Positions 55,317-63,978 of a stretch of DNA of 64,000 bases are shown here, one piece after another (the first letter of the stretch is position 1; every line of letters starts with the position of its first letter). The notes under the pieces are model-generated. The model was given only the letters and a program-made list of their open reading frames with translations, was not told the DNA's origin and did no database searches. Position numbers and translations under genes: made by a program. Source of the DNA: Bacillus atrophaeus (GTDB taxonomy: Bacteria > Bacillota > Bacilli > Bacillales > Bacillaceae); NCBI RefSeq assembly GCF_001584335.1, contig NZ_LSBB01000002.1:88101-152100 (forward strand). The letters are read 5' to 3'.

Positions 55317-56471
55317 TTATTCTACAGTCAAATGATTCAGTGCTTGCTTCGCGTTTTCTCTCGCTTTTTCGACTGTGTCCGCGGCAGAGAGCGCAACCGC
55401 CATGCGGCGCCCGATTTTTGTGACAGGTTTTCCAAATACGCGAACCTGGGTATTCGGCACTGCCAAAGCTTGTTCCAGTCCGCTTACTGTGTAATCCGCC
55501 AGCTCTTCCGGCGCTTTCAGCGGGCGGCTCGCTCCCGCCGAAAGCTGTGTAATTTCCGGGATCGGAAATCCTAAGATGGCCCGTATGTGCAGCGCAAATT
55601 CTGACAGCGGCTGTGTGACGAGCGTGACCAGCCCTGTATCATGCGGACGGGGGGACACTTCGCTGAAATAGACTTTATTTTTCGCTAGGAAAAGCTCTAC
55701 GCCGAACAAACCGTATCCGCCAAGCTCATCCGTAATCGTCTTCGCAATATGCTTCGCCTCTTCAATTTGCTGTTCTGTCATTTGATGAGGCTGCCATGAT
55801 TCAATATAGTCTCCGTCCTTTTGGACATGCCCGATCGGCGCGCAAAACGCAGTACCGTTCACCGCACGTACAGTAAGAAGCGTGATTTCTGATTCAAAGG
55901 GAATAAATTCCTCCACAATGACTCTGCCGTTTTTCACTCTTCCGCCTTCCATTGCCATTTCCCAGCAGCCTTCCAAATCGTCTTCTGAGCGGCACACACT
56001 CTGCCCTTTGCCTGAAGAGCTCATAAGCGGCTTCACAACACAGGGAAAGCCAATCTGACCTGCCGCTTGAGTGAATTCTTCATATGTATCCGCAAACTCA
56101 TAGCCGGCCGTTGACAGACCCAAGGTTTCAGCCGCCAGCCTTCTGATGCCTTCCCGATCCATCGTAAGCTTTGCCGCACGCGCATTCGGAATGACGCGGA
56201 ATCCTTCTGCCTCAAGCTTCAACAGCTCGTCCGTGGCGATTGCCTCCACCTCAGGCACAATCAAATCCGGTTTTTCTTTCTCAATCACTTCTCTGATCTG
56301 CTCCCGATTCAGCATATCAACAACATAGCTTTTATGCGCAACCTGCATGGCCGGCGCATGCTCATAACTATCAACCGCCACCGTCTCCACCCCAAGACGC
56401 TGCGCTTCAATGACTACCTCTTTCCCCAATTCGCCTGAACCCAGTAACAAAACCTTCTTTGATTGATACAT
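55317..56471 (-). CDS. purT: Formate-dependent phosphoribosylglycinamide formyltransferase PurT
   Basis: A 384-residue ATP-grasp enzyme making formyl-GAR from GAR, formate and ATP in purine synthesis. The N-terminal pre-ATP-grasp fold begins VLLLGSGELGKEVVIEAQRLG. The ATP-grasp domain includes VVKPLMSSSGKGQSV and VIVEEFIPFESEITLL, and metal ligands lie in FGVELFLAKNKVYFSEVSPRPHDTG (quoted in part). ATG 56471 follows GGAGGGCTAAAGAC. It stands alone. Confidence 0.95.
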   Translation of the reverse strand: MYQSKKVLLLGSGELGKEVVIEAQRLGVETVAVDSYEHAPAMQVAHKSYVVDMLNREQIREVIEKEKPDLIVPEVEAIATDELLKLEAEGFRVIPNARAAKLTMDREGIRRLAAETLGLSTAGYEFADTYEEFTQAAGQIGFPCVVKPLMSSSGKGQSVCRSEDDLEGCWEMAMEGGRVKNGRVIVEEFIPFESEITLLTVRAVNGTAFCAPIGHVQKDGDYIESWQPHQMTEQQIEEAKHIAKTITDELGGYGLFGVELFLAKNKVYFSEVSPRPHDTGLVTLVTQPLSEFALHIRAILGFPIPEITQLSAGASRPLKAPEELADYTVSGLEQALAVPNTQVRVFGKPVTKIGRRMAVALSAADTVEKARENAKQALNHLTVE

Positions 56472-56539
56472 GTCTTTAGCCCTCCTCTATTCACCAATCA
56501 TTATAAACTGAAATATTAGAAAAATGAATTTTCCAATTA

Positions 56540-56580
56540 AAAAAGGCAAGATAAGAAACTGGTCTTATTTTGCCTTTTTC
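56540..56580 (-). terminator. Terminator of the iron-type dehydrogenase gene
   Basis: AAAAAGGCAA and TTGCCTTTTT with inner pairs TAAGA/TCTTA. It is symmetrical but lies directly after the minus-strand gene. Confidence 0.8.
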
Positions 56581-56585
56581 ACTCT

Positions 56586-57641
56586 TTATTCTAAAGACTC
56601 GATCGCCGCAATGACTTCCGCTTCACTAAATGCCCCCATTAAGCATAGAGATTCCTCCGGCTTACAAGCATGTGCGGCGATATCCCGTTTCGCTTGCTCC
56701 TGATTTTCCAGTATGCCTAAATCGCTCAGCTTTACCGGGAAGCCAAGCTTTTGATAAAACGGAATGATCTCCTGAATTTCGTTTGTCCGCGCTTCTAGGG
56801 CAAGCTGCACCAATATTCCATACGCGACCTTTTGCCCGTGCAGCACATGATGGGTTTCTTGAATAAAGCTAAGCCCGTTATGAATCGCGTGAGCCCCTGC
56901 CATTCTGCCATAGCGCCCCGCATAGCCGCCCACAGTGCCCGCAAGTGTAATAATCGTTTCCAAGACATTCGTTAAAGAAGAGGAGGACTCTCCTTTTTCA
57001 ATGCTTTCCACCGCCTGAAGGCCTTCGTTCAATAAGATATCGCGAATATAGACGGATTGCCTTAAACCCGCTTGGACCATCAAGGAAAGAGAGTCCTTTG
57101 TGTTCCTGACAACTGCTTCCGCTTCATACCACTTGGCGAGAGTATCACCGATTCCGCTTTTGACATATTCAATCGGTGAAGAAAGAAGCAATAACGGATC
57201 AACGAGCGTCACATAACTTGAGCGCTTATGATAATTCACCCTGATAAAATTACCTTGTTCATCGTAGATCACGCTTAACGGCGTGCTCGCCGCGCATGTT
57301 CCGGGAATCGTCGGAATGGTTATCACTTCTATATCTAAACGATCAGCCGCCGCTTTCGCTGTGTCTAAAACCGTTCCACCGCCAATCCCGATCAAGACAT
57401 CTGCTTCACCTGCTTCCTCAGCAATCCCGCGGATCGCTTCAGGTGAGCTATACCCCTCATGCTGAATCACTTTCCATTCTGAAGGGAGCGCCGTATACGT
57501 TGTAAACGCTTCATATGATTTATTTCCGGTGACCACGACAGGATGGTGAAATCCATTCAAAAACTCCTGAAGCTCTTTTACGATTCCTTCCTTACATACG
57601 TATTGATTCGGACCGCTTCGCACAATATCTTCAGGCTGCAT
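56586..57641 (-). CDS. Iron-containing alcohol dehydrogenase-family protein
   Basis: A 351-residue member of the glycerol dehydrogenase/iron-type alcohol dehydrogenase family. The NAD-binding loop is IGIGGGTVLDTAKA. Metal ligands are Asp in GIGDTLAKWYEAEA, His in MAGAHAIHNGLSF and His in HHVLHGQKVAYG, all present. The closest described group by appearance is the hydroxycarboxylate dehydrogenase/GldA-like set (E. coli HcxA type). The substrate is unknown. ATG 57641 follows AGAGGAGAGATTCAT. Strain 168 has other genes (ybfI) here as I recall, so this is a lineage-specific gene. Confidence 0.85.
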   Translation of the reverse strand: MQPEDIVRSGPNQYVCKEGIVKELQEFLNGFHHPVVVTGNKSYEAFTTYTALPSEWKVIQHEGYSSPEAIRGIAEEAGEADVLIGIGGGTVLDTAKAAADRLDIEVITIPTIPGTCAASTPLSVIYDEQGNFIRVNYHKRSSYVTLVDPLLLLSSPIEYVKSGIGDTLAKWYEAEAVVRNTKDSLSLMVQAGLRQSVYIRDILLNEGLQAVESIEKGESSSSLTNVLETIITLAGTVGGYAGRYGRMAGAHAIHNGLSFIQETHHVLHGQKVAYGILVQLALEARTNEIQEIIPFYQKLGFPVKLSDLGILENQEQAKRDIAAHACKPEESLCLMGAFSEAEVIAAIESLE

Positions 57642-57749
57642 ATGAATCTCTCCTCTTTTTTCTACCCATCATCTCACTCTCATGAAAAAGTTGTCAAACA
57701 TCTATGACACAAGAATCGCTGATCAGCGCCTGTGGAGGAGTCCCTCCGT

Positions 57750-57926
57750 TGACGCGCAAATCAAGACAATATCCCGCTTCTTTTTCCGCCGCCTTTTACA
57801 GCACACCAGCCATCAATGGCATAAGCGCTGAAATTCTGCAAGAGAATGACTTGGATGGCTCTTCTGGGAGGAGCGCTTACACTGTTGGGACTCTACATTT
57901 CAGAGCTGAAACCAAAACCGAAATAG
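57750..57926 (+). pseudogene. Relic of a DMT/EamA-type transporter (ybfH-like), C-terminal end
   Basis: The plus strand reads [15 protein letters not shown] and, after a frameshift, [19 protein letters not shown] followed by a Lys/Pro tail and TAG 57926. This looks like the last two helices of a DMT-family permease. Nothing upstream to 57642 restores the rest. In strain 168 ybfH, a permease of this family, lies next to ybfG, which fits. A terminator follows directly. Confidence 0.6.
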
Positions 57927-57946
57927 AAGGAGGAACGGATTTACAG

Positions 57947-57976
57947 GCGGGATGCATAACCAGCATCCTTTTTTCC
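57947..57976 (+). terminator. Terminator after the transporter relic
   Basis: GGATGC and GCATCC with an internal loop, followed by TTTTTTCCTTTT. Confidence 0.75.
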
Positions 57977-58034
57977 TTTTGTCCTATGTTTGCCACCTAT
58001 GAATGAACGCACAAAACAGAATGGAGGAATTACG

Positions 58035-60221
58035 ATGGATGAAATGGTATTACAAACACAGGAATGGCTGAACGAAACATACGGCGGAAAGCATGGGTAC
58101 AACACCGTGGAAGAGAATGGGAAAACAGGCTGGCAGACGATCTACGGGCTGACACGAGCCCTTCAAATTGAACTGGGAATATCAGAACCGGCCGATAACT
58201 TTGGTCCGACGACACAAAAGTTATTTAAGCCATTGAAACGGCAAGCACCTGATTCAGAACCAAACAACATGAATTATATTTTGCAAGGAGCGCTTTGGTG
58301 CAAAGGTTTTAGTCCGGGCGGATTTACAGGCGTTTTCTTTGAGCAAACGGAAAACGCTGTAAAGAAATTTCAGAAAGCTGCCGGTCTCACAACACAGGAC
58401 GGTGTTGTAACAGCATTAATTATGAAAGCCTTATTGGACATGAGCGCTTTTAGACTTGTACCTGGAGGGAATTCAAGAGTCCGTCAGATTCAACAAAACT
58501 TAAACCGAGATTATAATGACTACATCGGTTTAATGCCTTGTGATGGATTATATGCCCGTGACACAAATAAAGCGCTCATTTATGCGCTGCAAAAAGAAGA
58601 GGGCATGAGTACAAGTGTCGCGAATGGTTTCTTTGGCAACGGCACTACAAACCTATGCCCTACATTGACTCCCGGAGATTCGAGAACAGGGTTTGTTCTG
58701 ATTGTCCAATATGCCCTTTATTGTAATGGTAAATCATTCGATCCTGGTGAATTTGACGGCAAATATGGTGTCGGTGTAGTTTCAGCAGTCAAAGCGTTTC
58801 AAGAGTTCATGTGCCTGCCTCAAACCGGTTATGCGGATATGCCGACAATTAAAGCTTTATTATCAAGTTCAGGCGACACAACACGAACAGCTTCCGCCTG
58901 TGATACAGCCACTATATTAACAGCAGAAACAGCTCAAACACTGCGTAACAACGGATATAAGATTGTAGGTAGATATTTGACAGGAAATGTGCGTACAAGC
59001 AGCGGCCTCGCATCAAAAGCACTGACGGCAAAAGAGCTTTCAACCATTTTTGACGCAGGCTTAAGAGTCTTTCCTATTTATCAAGACGGCGGCTACGAAT
59101 CCTCTTACTTTGTAAAAGACCAAGGAACAAGAGATGCGTATAGTGCTGCATCAGCGGCACGCAGACTAGGCTTCCCATCAGGAACGACCATTTATTTTGC
59201 AGTCGATTTTGATGCCTACGATTATGAAGTAACAGATAAAATTATTCCTTATTTCCAAGAAATCAAGTCAGCTTTTGCGAAAATGCAGACATTTTCTACT
59301 GCGCCTAAATATGAGATCGGAGTGTACGGCCCGCGAAACATCTGTATCCGAACAGCAGAGGCAGAGTTAACAAAATATAGTTTTGTCGCAAATATGTCAA
59401 CAGGTTTCAGCGGCAACCTCGGCTACCCAATGCCGGATAACTGGGCGTTTGATCAATTTTATGAGGGAACAATCGGGAGCGGAGACGGAAGCATCGCGAT
59501 TGATAAAGATAGCTTTTCCGGCAGAGATAAGGCTGTTGCAAGCGTTGAACCTCCATCTGACCCCGTTTACGACGCTCGATTACGTACATTAACGAATATC
59601 CTGTCCAGCATTCCGGCGTTAGACAATTTAACGGGGCTTGCTAATGCTATGTTTGAATTTGATACGACTGAAACGATTTTCACATCACCGAATTTGGATA
59701 TCATCTTATCCACTTCACTTTTAGCTACAATACCTAGTGAAGGGTCGCCAAATACGATAAGTGTTACAAATGGGAAACCTGGGGCATATATTACTGGTTT
59801 GTTAGGGGATACACAAACGTCATTAACAGCATCACAAATGGATTCTTACCAAAATTTATTAAATAACATCAGTCTATCAGTTAGAAATGGTTTTATAGAA
59901 ATATATATTCATCCATCCGCTGATTCACTAGATATTCAATTTAAAGTATATACACCAGACATTCCGACAGGGGACGGGGCTACAACTGGACTTACTACTA
60001 CTATTACATTTAAAATAAAACAAAAGCATTTCCAATTACCAGAAACAGAAACAGTTTTTTCACCAGATTGGGAATCAATTCTTACTGGCACGGCTATAGG
60101 AGCGGGTGTGGTATTAGGAGTTATTGTCTTAATAACAGCTGCTCCTGAAGCAGTAGTAGTAGGAGGTGCTACAGCGTTTATAAGTGCATTTTTAGCTTTA
60201 TTCCCTTCCGCAAATAAATAA
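58035..60221 (+). CDS. ybfG: YbfG: peptidoglycan-binding repeats plus glycoside-hydrolase-like (DUF1906) domain
   Basis: A 728-residue protein. The first 290 residues contain repeated peptidoglycan-binding-like modules (LQTQEWLNETYGG, VKKFQKAAGLTTQDG, VKAFQEFMCLPQTGYAD). Residues about 295-520 form a DUF1906 (Rv2525c-like) TIM-barrel domain: GYKIVGRYLTG, FPIYQDGG, IYFAVDFDAYD and IGVYGPRN are typical, with acidic residues of the hydrolase-like site. The last 190 residues have no known domain and end in a hydrophobic segment (GAGVVLGVIVLITAAPEA). No signal peptide is seen. ATG 58035 follows TGGAGGAATTACG. DNA from about 59640 on is clearly more AT-rich. Confidence 0.85.
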   Translation: MDEMVLQTQEWLNETYGGKHGYNTVEENGKTGWQTIYGLTRALQIELGISEPADNFGPTTQKLFKPLKRQAPDSEPNNMNYILQGALWCKGFSPGGFTGVFFEQTENAVKKFQKAAGLTTQDGVVTALIMKALLDMSAFRLVPGGNSRVRQIQQNLNRDYNDYIGLMPCDGLYARDTNKALIYALQKEEGMSTSVANGFFGNGTTNLCPTLTPGDSRTGFVLIVQYALYCNGKSFDPGEFDGKYGVGVVSAVKAFQEFMCLPQTGYADMPTIKALLSSSGDTTRTASACDTATILTAETAQTLRNNGYKIVGRYLTGNVRTSSGLASKALTAKELSTIFDAGLRVFPIYQDGGYESSYFVKDQGTRDAYSAASAARRLGFPSGTTIYFAVDFDAYDYEVTDKIIPYFQEIKSAFAKMQTFSTAPKYEIGVYGPRNICIRTAEAELTKYSFVANMSTGFSGNLGYPMPDNWAFDQFYEGTIGSGDGSIAIDKDSFSGRDKAVASVEPPSDPVYDARLRTLTNILSSIPALDNLTGLANAMFEFDTTETIFTSPNLDIILSTSLLATIPSEGSPNTISVTNGKPGAYITGLLGDTQTSLTASQMDSYQNLLNNISLSVRNGFIEIYIHPSADSLDIQFKVYTPDIPTGDGATTGLTTTITFKIKQKHFQLPETETVFSPDWESILTGTAIGAGVVLGVIVLITAAPEAVVVGGATAFISAFLALFPSANK

Positions 60222-60227
60222 TAGCTT

Positions 60228-60276
60228 AGCACTACATGATAACGATACAGTTAATCATGTAGTGCTCTGATTTTTA
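60228..60276 (+). terminator. Strong hairpin between ybfG and the next gene
   Basis: A perfect 13-bp stem (AGCACTACATGAT with ATCATGTAGTGCT), then CTGATTTTT. The T-run touches the ribosome-binding site AAGGAGGAACTGT of the next gene, so it may be a terminator, an attenuator or an mRNA stabiliser. Confidence 0.75.
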
Positions 60277-60288
60277 AGGAGGAACTGT

Positions 60289-60717
60289 ATGAATCTAGAT
60301 CAACAAACATACAAAGAAACCCAAAAAACAGCAGAATCCATTTTACTACAGTATAGTAAAAATGATAATGAACTACTGGCTTTTTTAAAAAAACAGGACT
60401 CTTTCATGCTTAATCAATTAAAAATATTCTTTAGCGAGCCTCAACTGACACTTATCCATAGTATAAAAATCGTAGTCTATGGAACATTGGTTACTTTATT
60501 TATGTATTTTGTAACTAATGAAATGCCCCATGTATGGAGTTTATCTTTCAGATTATTTCTTGTCGTGATAGGATTCATCTGGCTCGCCTCTTGCTTTAAA
60601 AACGCAAAAGCCATTCAAATTTCCCAAAACTTCAAAAAGAAATCTGAACACGCTAGGATTGTTGGGATGATAGAATTTATTTTAGAAAATAAATATAAAG
60701 ACAGCATTAATAAATAA
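60289..60717 (+). CDS. Two-helix membrane protein next to ybfG, unknown
   Basis: A 142-residue protein: charged helical N-terminus (1-60), two membrane helices (about 62-80 and 85-103) and a basic C-terminal helix. The gene is very AT-rich, like the 3' end of ybfG and unlike the rest of the window. ATG 60289 has the perfect site AAGGAGGAACTGT. I do not recognise a family. Pairing with the hydrophobic tail of YbfG is possible. Confidence 0.7.
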   Translation: MNLDQQTYKETQKTAESILLQYSKNDNELLAFLKKQDSFMLNQLKIFFSEPQLTLIHSIKIVVYGTLVTLFMYFVTNEMPHVWSLSFRLFLVVIGFIWLASCFKNAKAIQISQNFKKKSEHARIVGMIEFILENKYKDSINK

Positions 60718-60760
60718 ATCTGCATTGGTATAAATTCCTTTCTCACATTCTTTGTAAATG

Positions 60761-60796
60761 AGAAAAGCAGATCCACATCCGATCTGCTTTTCTTTA
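60761..60796 (+). terminator. Bidirectional terminator
   Basis: A 13-bp perfect stem (AGAAAAGCAGATC with GATCTGCTTTTCT) around CACATCC, between the 142-residue gene and ybeF. Confidence 0.9.
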
Positions 60797-60906
60797 TATT
60801 CTTATTAGATACAGATGCAGTTTCCTTTCCAGATCCCTCCATCATCAGAATCAAGCAATAGAACATGCTACATTTATGACAGCTTTTTTTTCATTAACTG
60901 CTGAGT

Positions 60907-61146
60907 TCATAATGATTTTCTTTGTATCACAGCCATCGTAATGTACGAAACAACAAGTGAGGCCAAGCTATAAATAACAGCCCATCCTAAAAAAGAAGCA
61001 TTAAAAACAGTAAAAGTGAGAACAAGAGAAATAATCAAACTGAACAACGGCATAATGTACTTTTTTTTAAATAAATACGTCCCCACGATGGATAATACAA
61101 TAATGCCAAGCGGCAAAACGACAAACGCAAGATCTAACTCATCCAT
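60907..61146 (-). CDS. ybeF: Small membrane protein YbeF (DUF2651)
   Basis: A 79-residue protein with three predicted helices (residues about 8-26, 31-48 and 52-72) and a basic end. ATG 61146 follows AGGAGGTTCTTTT. Position upstream of glpT matches ybeF of strain 168, a DUF2651 protein. Function is unknown. Confidence 0.75.
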   Translation of the reverse strand: MDELDLAFVVLPLGIIVLSIVGTYLFKKKYIMPLFSLIISLVLTFTVFNASFLGWAVIYSLASLVVSYITMAVIQRKSL

Positions 61147-61398
61147 AAAAGAACCTCCTCTTATATCACTTCATCATATGTTTGCTTAAGGATATGATCA
61201 CTAAAAAGATATTTTTTACACAAACATTTCACAAAACCTATAATACTTTAAGTAGATTGTATACGGCCTTCAATCGACATCCCAGTATATTCCTTTACCA
61301 CTTACCCTTTACAGTCCCTGAAAAAACAGCCTTGCACCGCTGTCTCACATCTCAGACCTTTAATCTAAAAAACTTTAAAATTGAAATGTGACAAACTA
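61147..61398. other. Spacer upstream of the glpT promoter
   Basis: About 250 AT-rich bases; it should hold the ybeF promoter. I see no gene in it. Confidence 0.4.
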
Positions 61399-61442
61399 TT
61401 TACATTTTCTGCGGACTGTGATAATTTAAGAAAGCGCTATCA
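61399..61442 (+). promoter_or_regulatory. glpT promoter with cre-like site
   Basis: TTTACA (61399-61404) and TAATTT (61422-61427) at 17 bases, with a TG-extended -10. AGAAAGCGCTATCA (61429-61442), just downstream of the -10 box, matches cre except at its first base, so CcpA could block transcription. Confidence 0.65.
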
Positions 61443-61472
61443 CACACAAGTTAATAAGTTGGACGGAGATGA

Positions 61473-61532
61473 GGAGAGCCAGAAGATACCACCCCTTTTG
61501 AAAGGGGGATTTTCTGGCTCTTTTTGTTTTTT
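61473..61532 (+). promoter_or_regulatory. Leader terminator of glpT, GlpP antitermination candidate
   Basis: AGAGCCAGAA pairs with TTCTGGCTCT around an inner CCCC/GGGG hairpin and is followed by TTTTTGTTTTTT, about 60 bases before glpT. In B. subtilis the glp leaders carry such terminators, which GlpP overrides when glycerol-3-phosphate is present. Confidence 0.8.
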
Positions 61533-61589
61533 GAAGAGAGGAATGTCGTACAGACATACTGAACTATTTCCAATAAAGGGGAGGATTAT

Positions 61590-62924
61590 ATGTTTAATAT
61601 TTTCAAACCGGCTCCGCATATCGAGAGACTGGATGAATCAAAGACGGATGCAGCTTACAAGCGTTTAAGACTGCAAGTGTTTATGGGGATTTTCATAGGC
61701 TATGCAGGCTACTATCTGCTTCGGAAAAATTTCGCTTTTGCGATCCCATATCTTCAGGAAGAAGGGTTTTCAAAATCTGAACTGGGATTGGTGCTTGCCG
61801 CTGTGTCCATTGCTTACGGATTCAGTAAGTTCATCATGGGGATGGTGTCTGACCGCTGTAACCCGAGGTATTTCCTCGCGACGGGCTTATTTTTATCTGC
61901 CATTGTCAATATTTTGTTTGTTTCTATGCCTTGGGTGACCTCAAGCGTCACCATCATGTTTATCTTTATGTTTATCAATGGTTGGTTTCAAGGAATGGGC
62001 TGGCCTCCATGCGGAAGGACGATGGCCCATTGGTTTTCCATCAGTGAACGCGGCACCAAAATGTCGATATGGAATGTCGCCCACAATATAGGCGGCGGTA
62101 TTCTTGCGCCTCTTGTCACTCTTGGAATCGCTATGTTTGTAACTTGGAAAAGCGTGTTCTTCTTTCCGGCTATCATCGCTATTATTATCTCATTTTTGAT
62201 TGTTCTTCTTGTTCGGGACACACCTCAATCTGTCGGTCTTCCGCCAATTGAAGAGTATCGAAATGATTACCCGAAACACGCTTTTAAAGATCAAGAAAAA
62301 GAAATGACCACCAAAGAAATCCTTTTTCAATACGTTCTTAACAACAAATTTCTTTGGTATATCGCATTTGCGAATGTGTTTGTATATTTTGTGCGGTACG
62401 GTGTCGTCGACTGGGCGCCTACCTATTTAACCGAAGCAAAAGGATTTTCTCCGGAAGATTCTCGCTGGTCTTATTTCCTTTATGAATATGCAGGAATTCC
62501 GGGAACCATCTTATGCGGCTGGATCAGTGACCGCTTTTTCAAAAGCCGCCGCGCACCGGCAGGCGTTTTGTTTATGGCGGGTGTTTTCATCGCCGTATTG
62601 GTGTATTGGCTAAATCCTGCGGGCAATCCGTTGGTAGATAACATTGCTCTCATCAGCATCGGCTTCTTAATCTACGGACCTGTTATGCTGATTGGTTTGC
62701 AAGCCATTGACCTCGCACCGAAAAAAGCCGCCGGAACAGCTGCGGGTTTGACCGGATTCTTTGGCTATATCGGAGGATCAGCCTTCGCCAATGCGGTAAT
62801 GGGATTTGTCGTTGACCAGTATGACTGGACTGGCGGCTTTATCATGCTTATCTCTTCTTGTGTGCTGGCTATTGTGTTCTTGTCGCTAACATGGAATACA
62901 GGAAAAAGAGCGGAGCATGTTTAA
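61590..62924 (+). CDS. glpT: Glycerol-3-phosphate permease GlpT
   Basis: A 444-residue MFS organophosphate:phosphate antiporter that imports glycerol-3-phosphate in exchange for phosphate. It has 12 predicted helices. Characteristic stretches are YAGYYLLRKNFAFAIPYL with the phosphate-site Arg, FMFINGWFQGMGWPPCGRTM and YFVRYGVVDWAPTYLTE with the second phosphate-site Arg. ATG 61590 follows AAAGGGGAGGATTAT. It forms an operon with glpQ. Confidence 0.95.
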   Translation: MFNIFKPAPHIERLDESKTDAAYKRLRLQVFMGIFIGYAGYYLLRKNFAFAIPYLQEEGFSKSELGLVLAAVSIAYGFSKFIMGMVSDRCNPRYFLATGLFLSAIVNILFVSMPWVTSSVTIMFIFMFINGWFQGMGWPPCGRTMAHWFSISERGTKMSIWNVAHNIGGGILAPLVTLGIAMFVTWKSVFFFPAIIAIIISFLIVLLVRDTPQSVGLPPIEEYRNDYPKHAFKDQEKEMTTKEILFQYVLNNKFLWYIAFANVFVYFVRYGVVDWAPTYLTEAKGFSPEDSRWSYFLYEYAGIPGTILCGWISDRFFKSRRAPAGVLFMAGVFIAVLVYWLNPAGNPLVDNIALISIGFLIYGPVMLIGLQAIDLAPKKAAGTAAGLTGFFGYIGGSAFANAVMGFVVDQYDWTGGFIMLISSCVLAIVFLSLTWNTGKRAEHV

Positions 62925-63090
62925 GAAAGTATTATGATTTTAAGCTCGTCCATACAGCAGCAAAAATTGAAAAAATCTTAACGAAAATAAATAAAAAATT
63001 AATATTTTCTAAAAACGCTATTCATATCGTTTTTTTATGATGGGGATGGGTCACAATTGCTGCACTGTTTAACTTAAGGGGGATTATAGA

Positions 63091-63978
63091 ATGAGGAAAA
63101 ATAGATTACTAGTTTTGGTATTGTTGTCTTTTAGCTTGGTGGCATTTATTTGTCCGCCTGTCTCTGCCAAGTCAAAGGGGAACCTGCTGTCTCCTGACCG
63201 TATCCTGACTGTCGCTCACCGGGGAGCTTCCGGATATGTGCCGGAGCACACGATATTGTCCTACGAAACGGCCCAAAAAATGAAAGCCGATTATATTGAA
63301 TTGGATTTACAGATGACAAAAGACGGCAAGTTAATTGTGATGCATGATGAAAAATTAGACCGTACCACAAACGGAGAAGGCTGGGTCAAAGACTACACGC
63401 TTGCAGAAATCAAGCAGCTTGACGCGGGATCATGGTTTAATGAAGCCTATCCGGAAAAAGCAAAGGCTCGGTACGTCGGCCTTCAAGTTCCTACATTGGA
63501 TGAGGTATTAGACCATTTCGGAAAGCATGCCAACTATTACATTGAAACAAAATCGCCTGATACGTATCCTGGTATGGAAGAAAAACTGATCGCTTCCTTA
63601 CAAAAACATAAACTGATAGGAAAACATAAAAAGCCGGGACAAGTTATCATTCAATCTTTCAGTAAAGAAAGCCTGTTAAAAATTCATCAATTGAATGCTA
63701 ACTTGCCGACTGTTCAGTTATTAGAAGCAGAACAGATTGCATCTATGACAGATTCTGAGTTAGCAGAAATGAAAACATACGCGGTTGGGGCGGGACCGGA
63801 TTATAAAGCGCTGAACGCTGAAAATGTCCGAAAAATCCGCAGCCACGGCCTTCTGCTGCACCCTTATACTGTGAACACAGAACCTGATATGCGTCATCTG
63901 CTGAACTTGGGAGTTACCGGGGTGTTTACGAATTACCCGGATGTGTTTCATCATGTGAAAAAATCCTATAAAAAGTAA
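63091..63978 (+). CDS. glpQ: Secreted glycerophosphodiester phosphodiesterase GlpQ
   Basis: A 295-residue exported enzyme that hydrolyses glycerophosphodiesters, and teichoic-acid-derived ones, to glycerol-3-phosphate for GlpT. A Sec signal peptide covers about residues 1-27 (cleavage near VSA-KSK). Active-site segments are VAHRGASGYVPEHT, with His and Arg, and YIELDLQMTKDGKLIVMHDEKLDR, with the metal-binding Glu and Asp and the second His (partly quoted), then YIETKSPD. ATG 63091 follows TAAGGGGGATTATAG. The gene is complete; its terminator lies beyond the window edge. The 166-base gap after glpT is AT-rich with no clear terminator. Confidence 0.95.
   Translation: MRKNRLLVLVLLSFSLVAFICPPVSAKSKGNLLSPDRILTVAHRGASGYVPEHTILSYETAQKMKADYIELDLQMTKDGKLIVMHDEKLDRTTNGEGWVKDYTLAEIKQLDAGSWFNEAYPEKAKARYVGLQVPTLDEVLDHFGKHANYYIETKSPDTYPGMEEKLIASLQKHKLIGKHKKPGQVIIQSFSKESLLKIHQLNANLPTVQLLEAEQIASMTDSELAEMKTYAVGAGPDYKALNAENVRKIRSHGLLLHPYTVNTEPDMRHLLNLGVTGVFTNYPDVFHHVKKSYKK

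Noticed and set aside
57704..58006. 100-codon frame before ybfG as a gene
   Set aside because: It has no ribosome-binding site, and parts of two frames read as the end of a DMT permease, so it is better explained as a relic.
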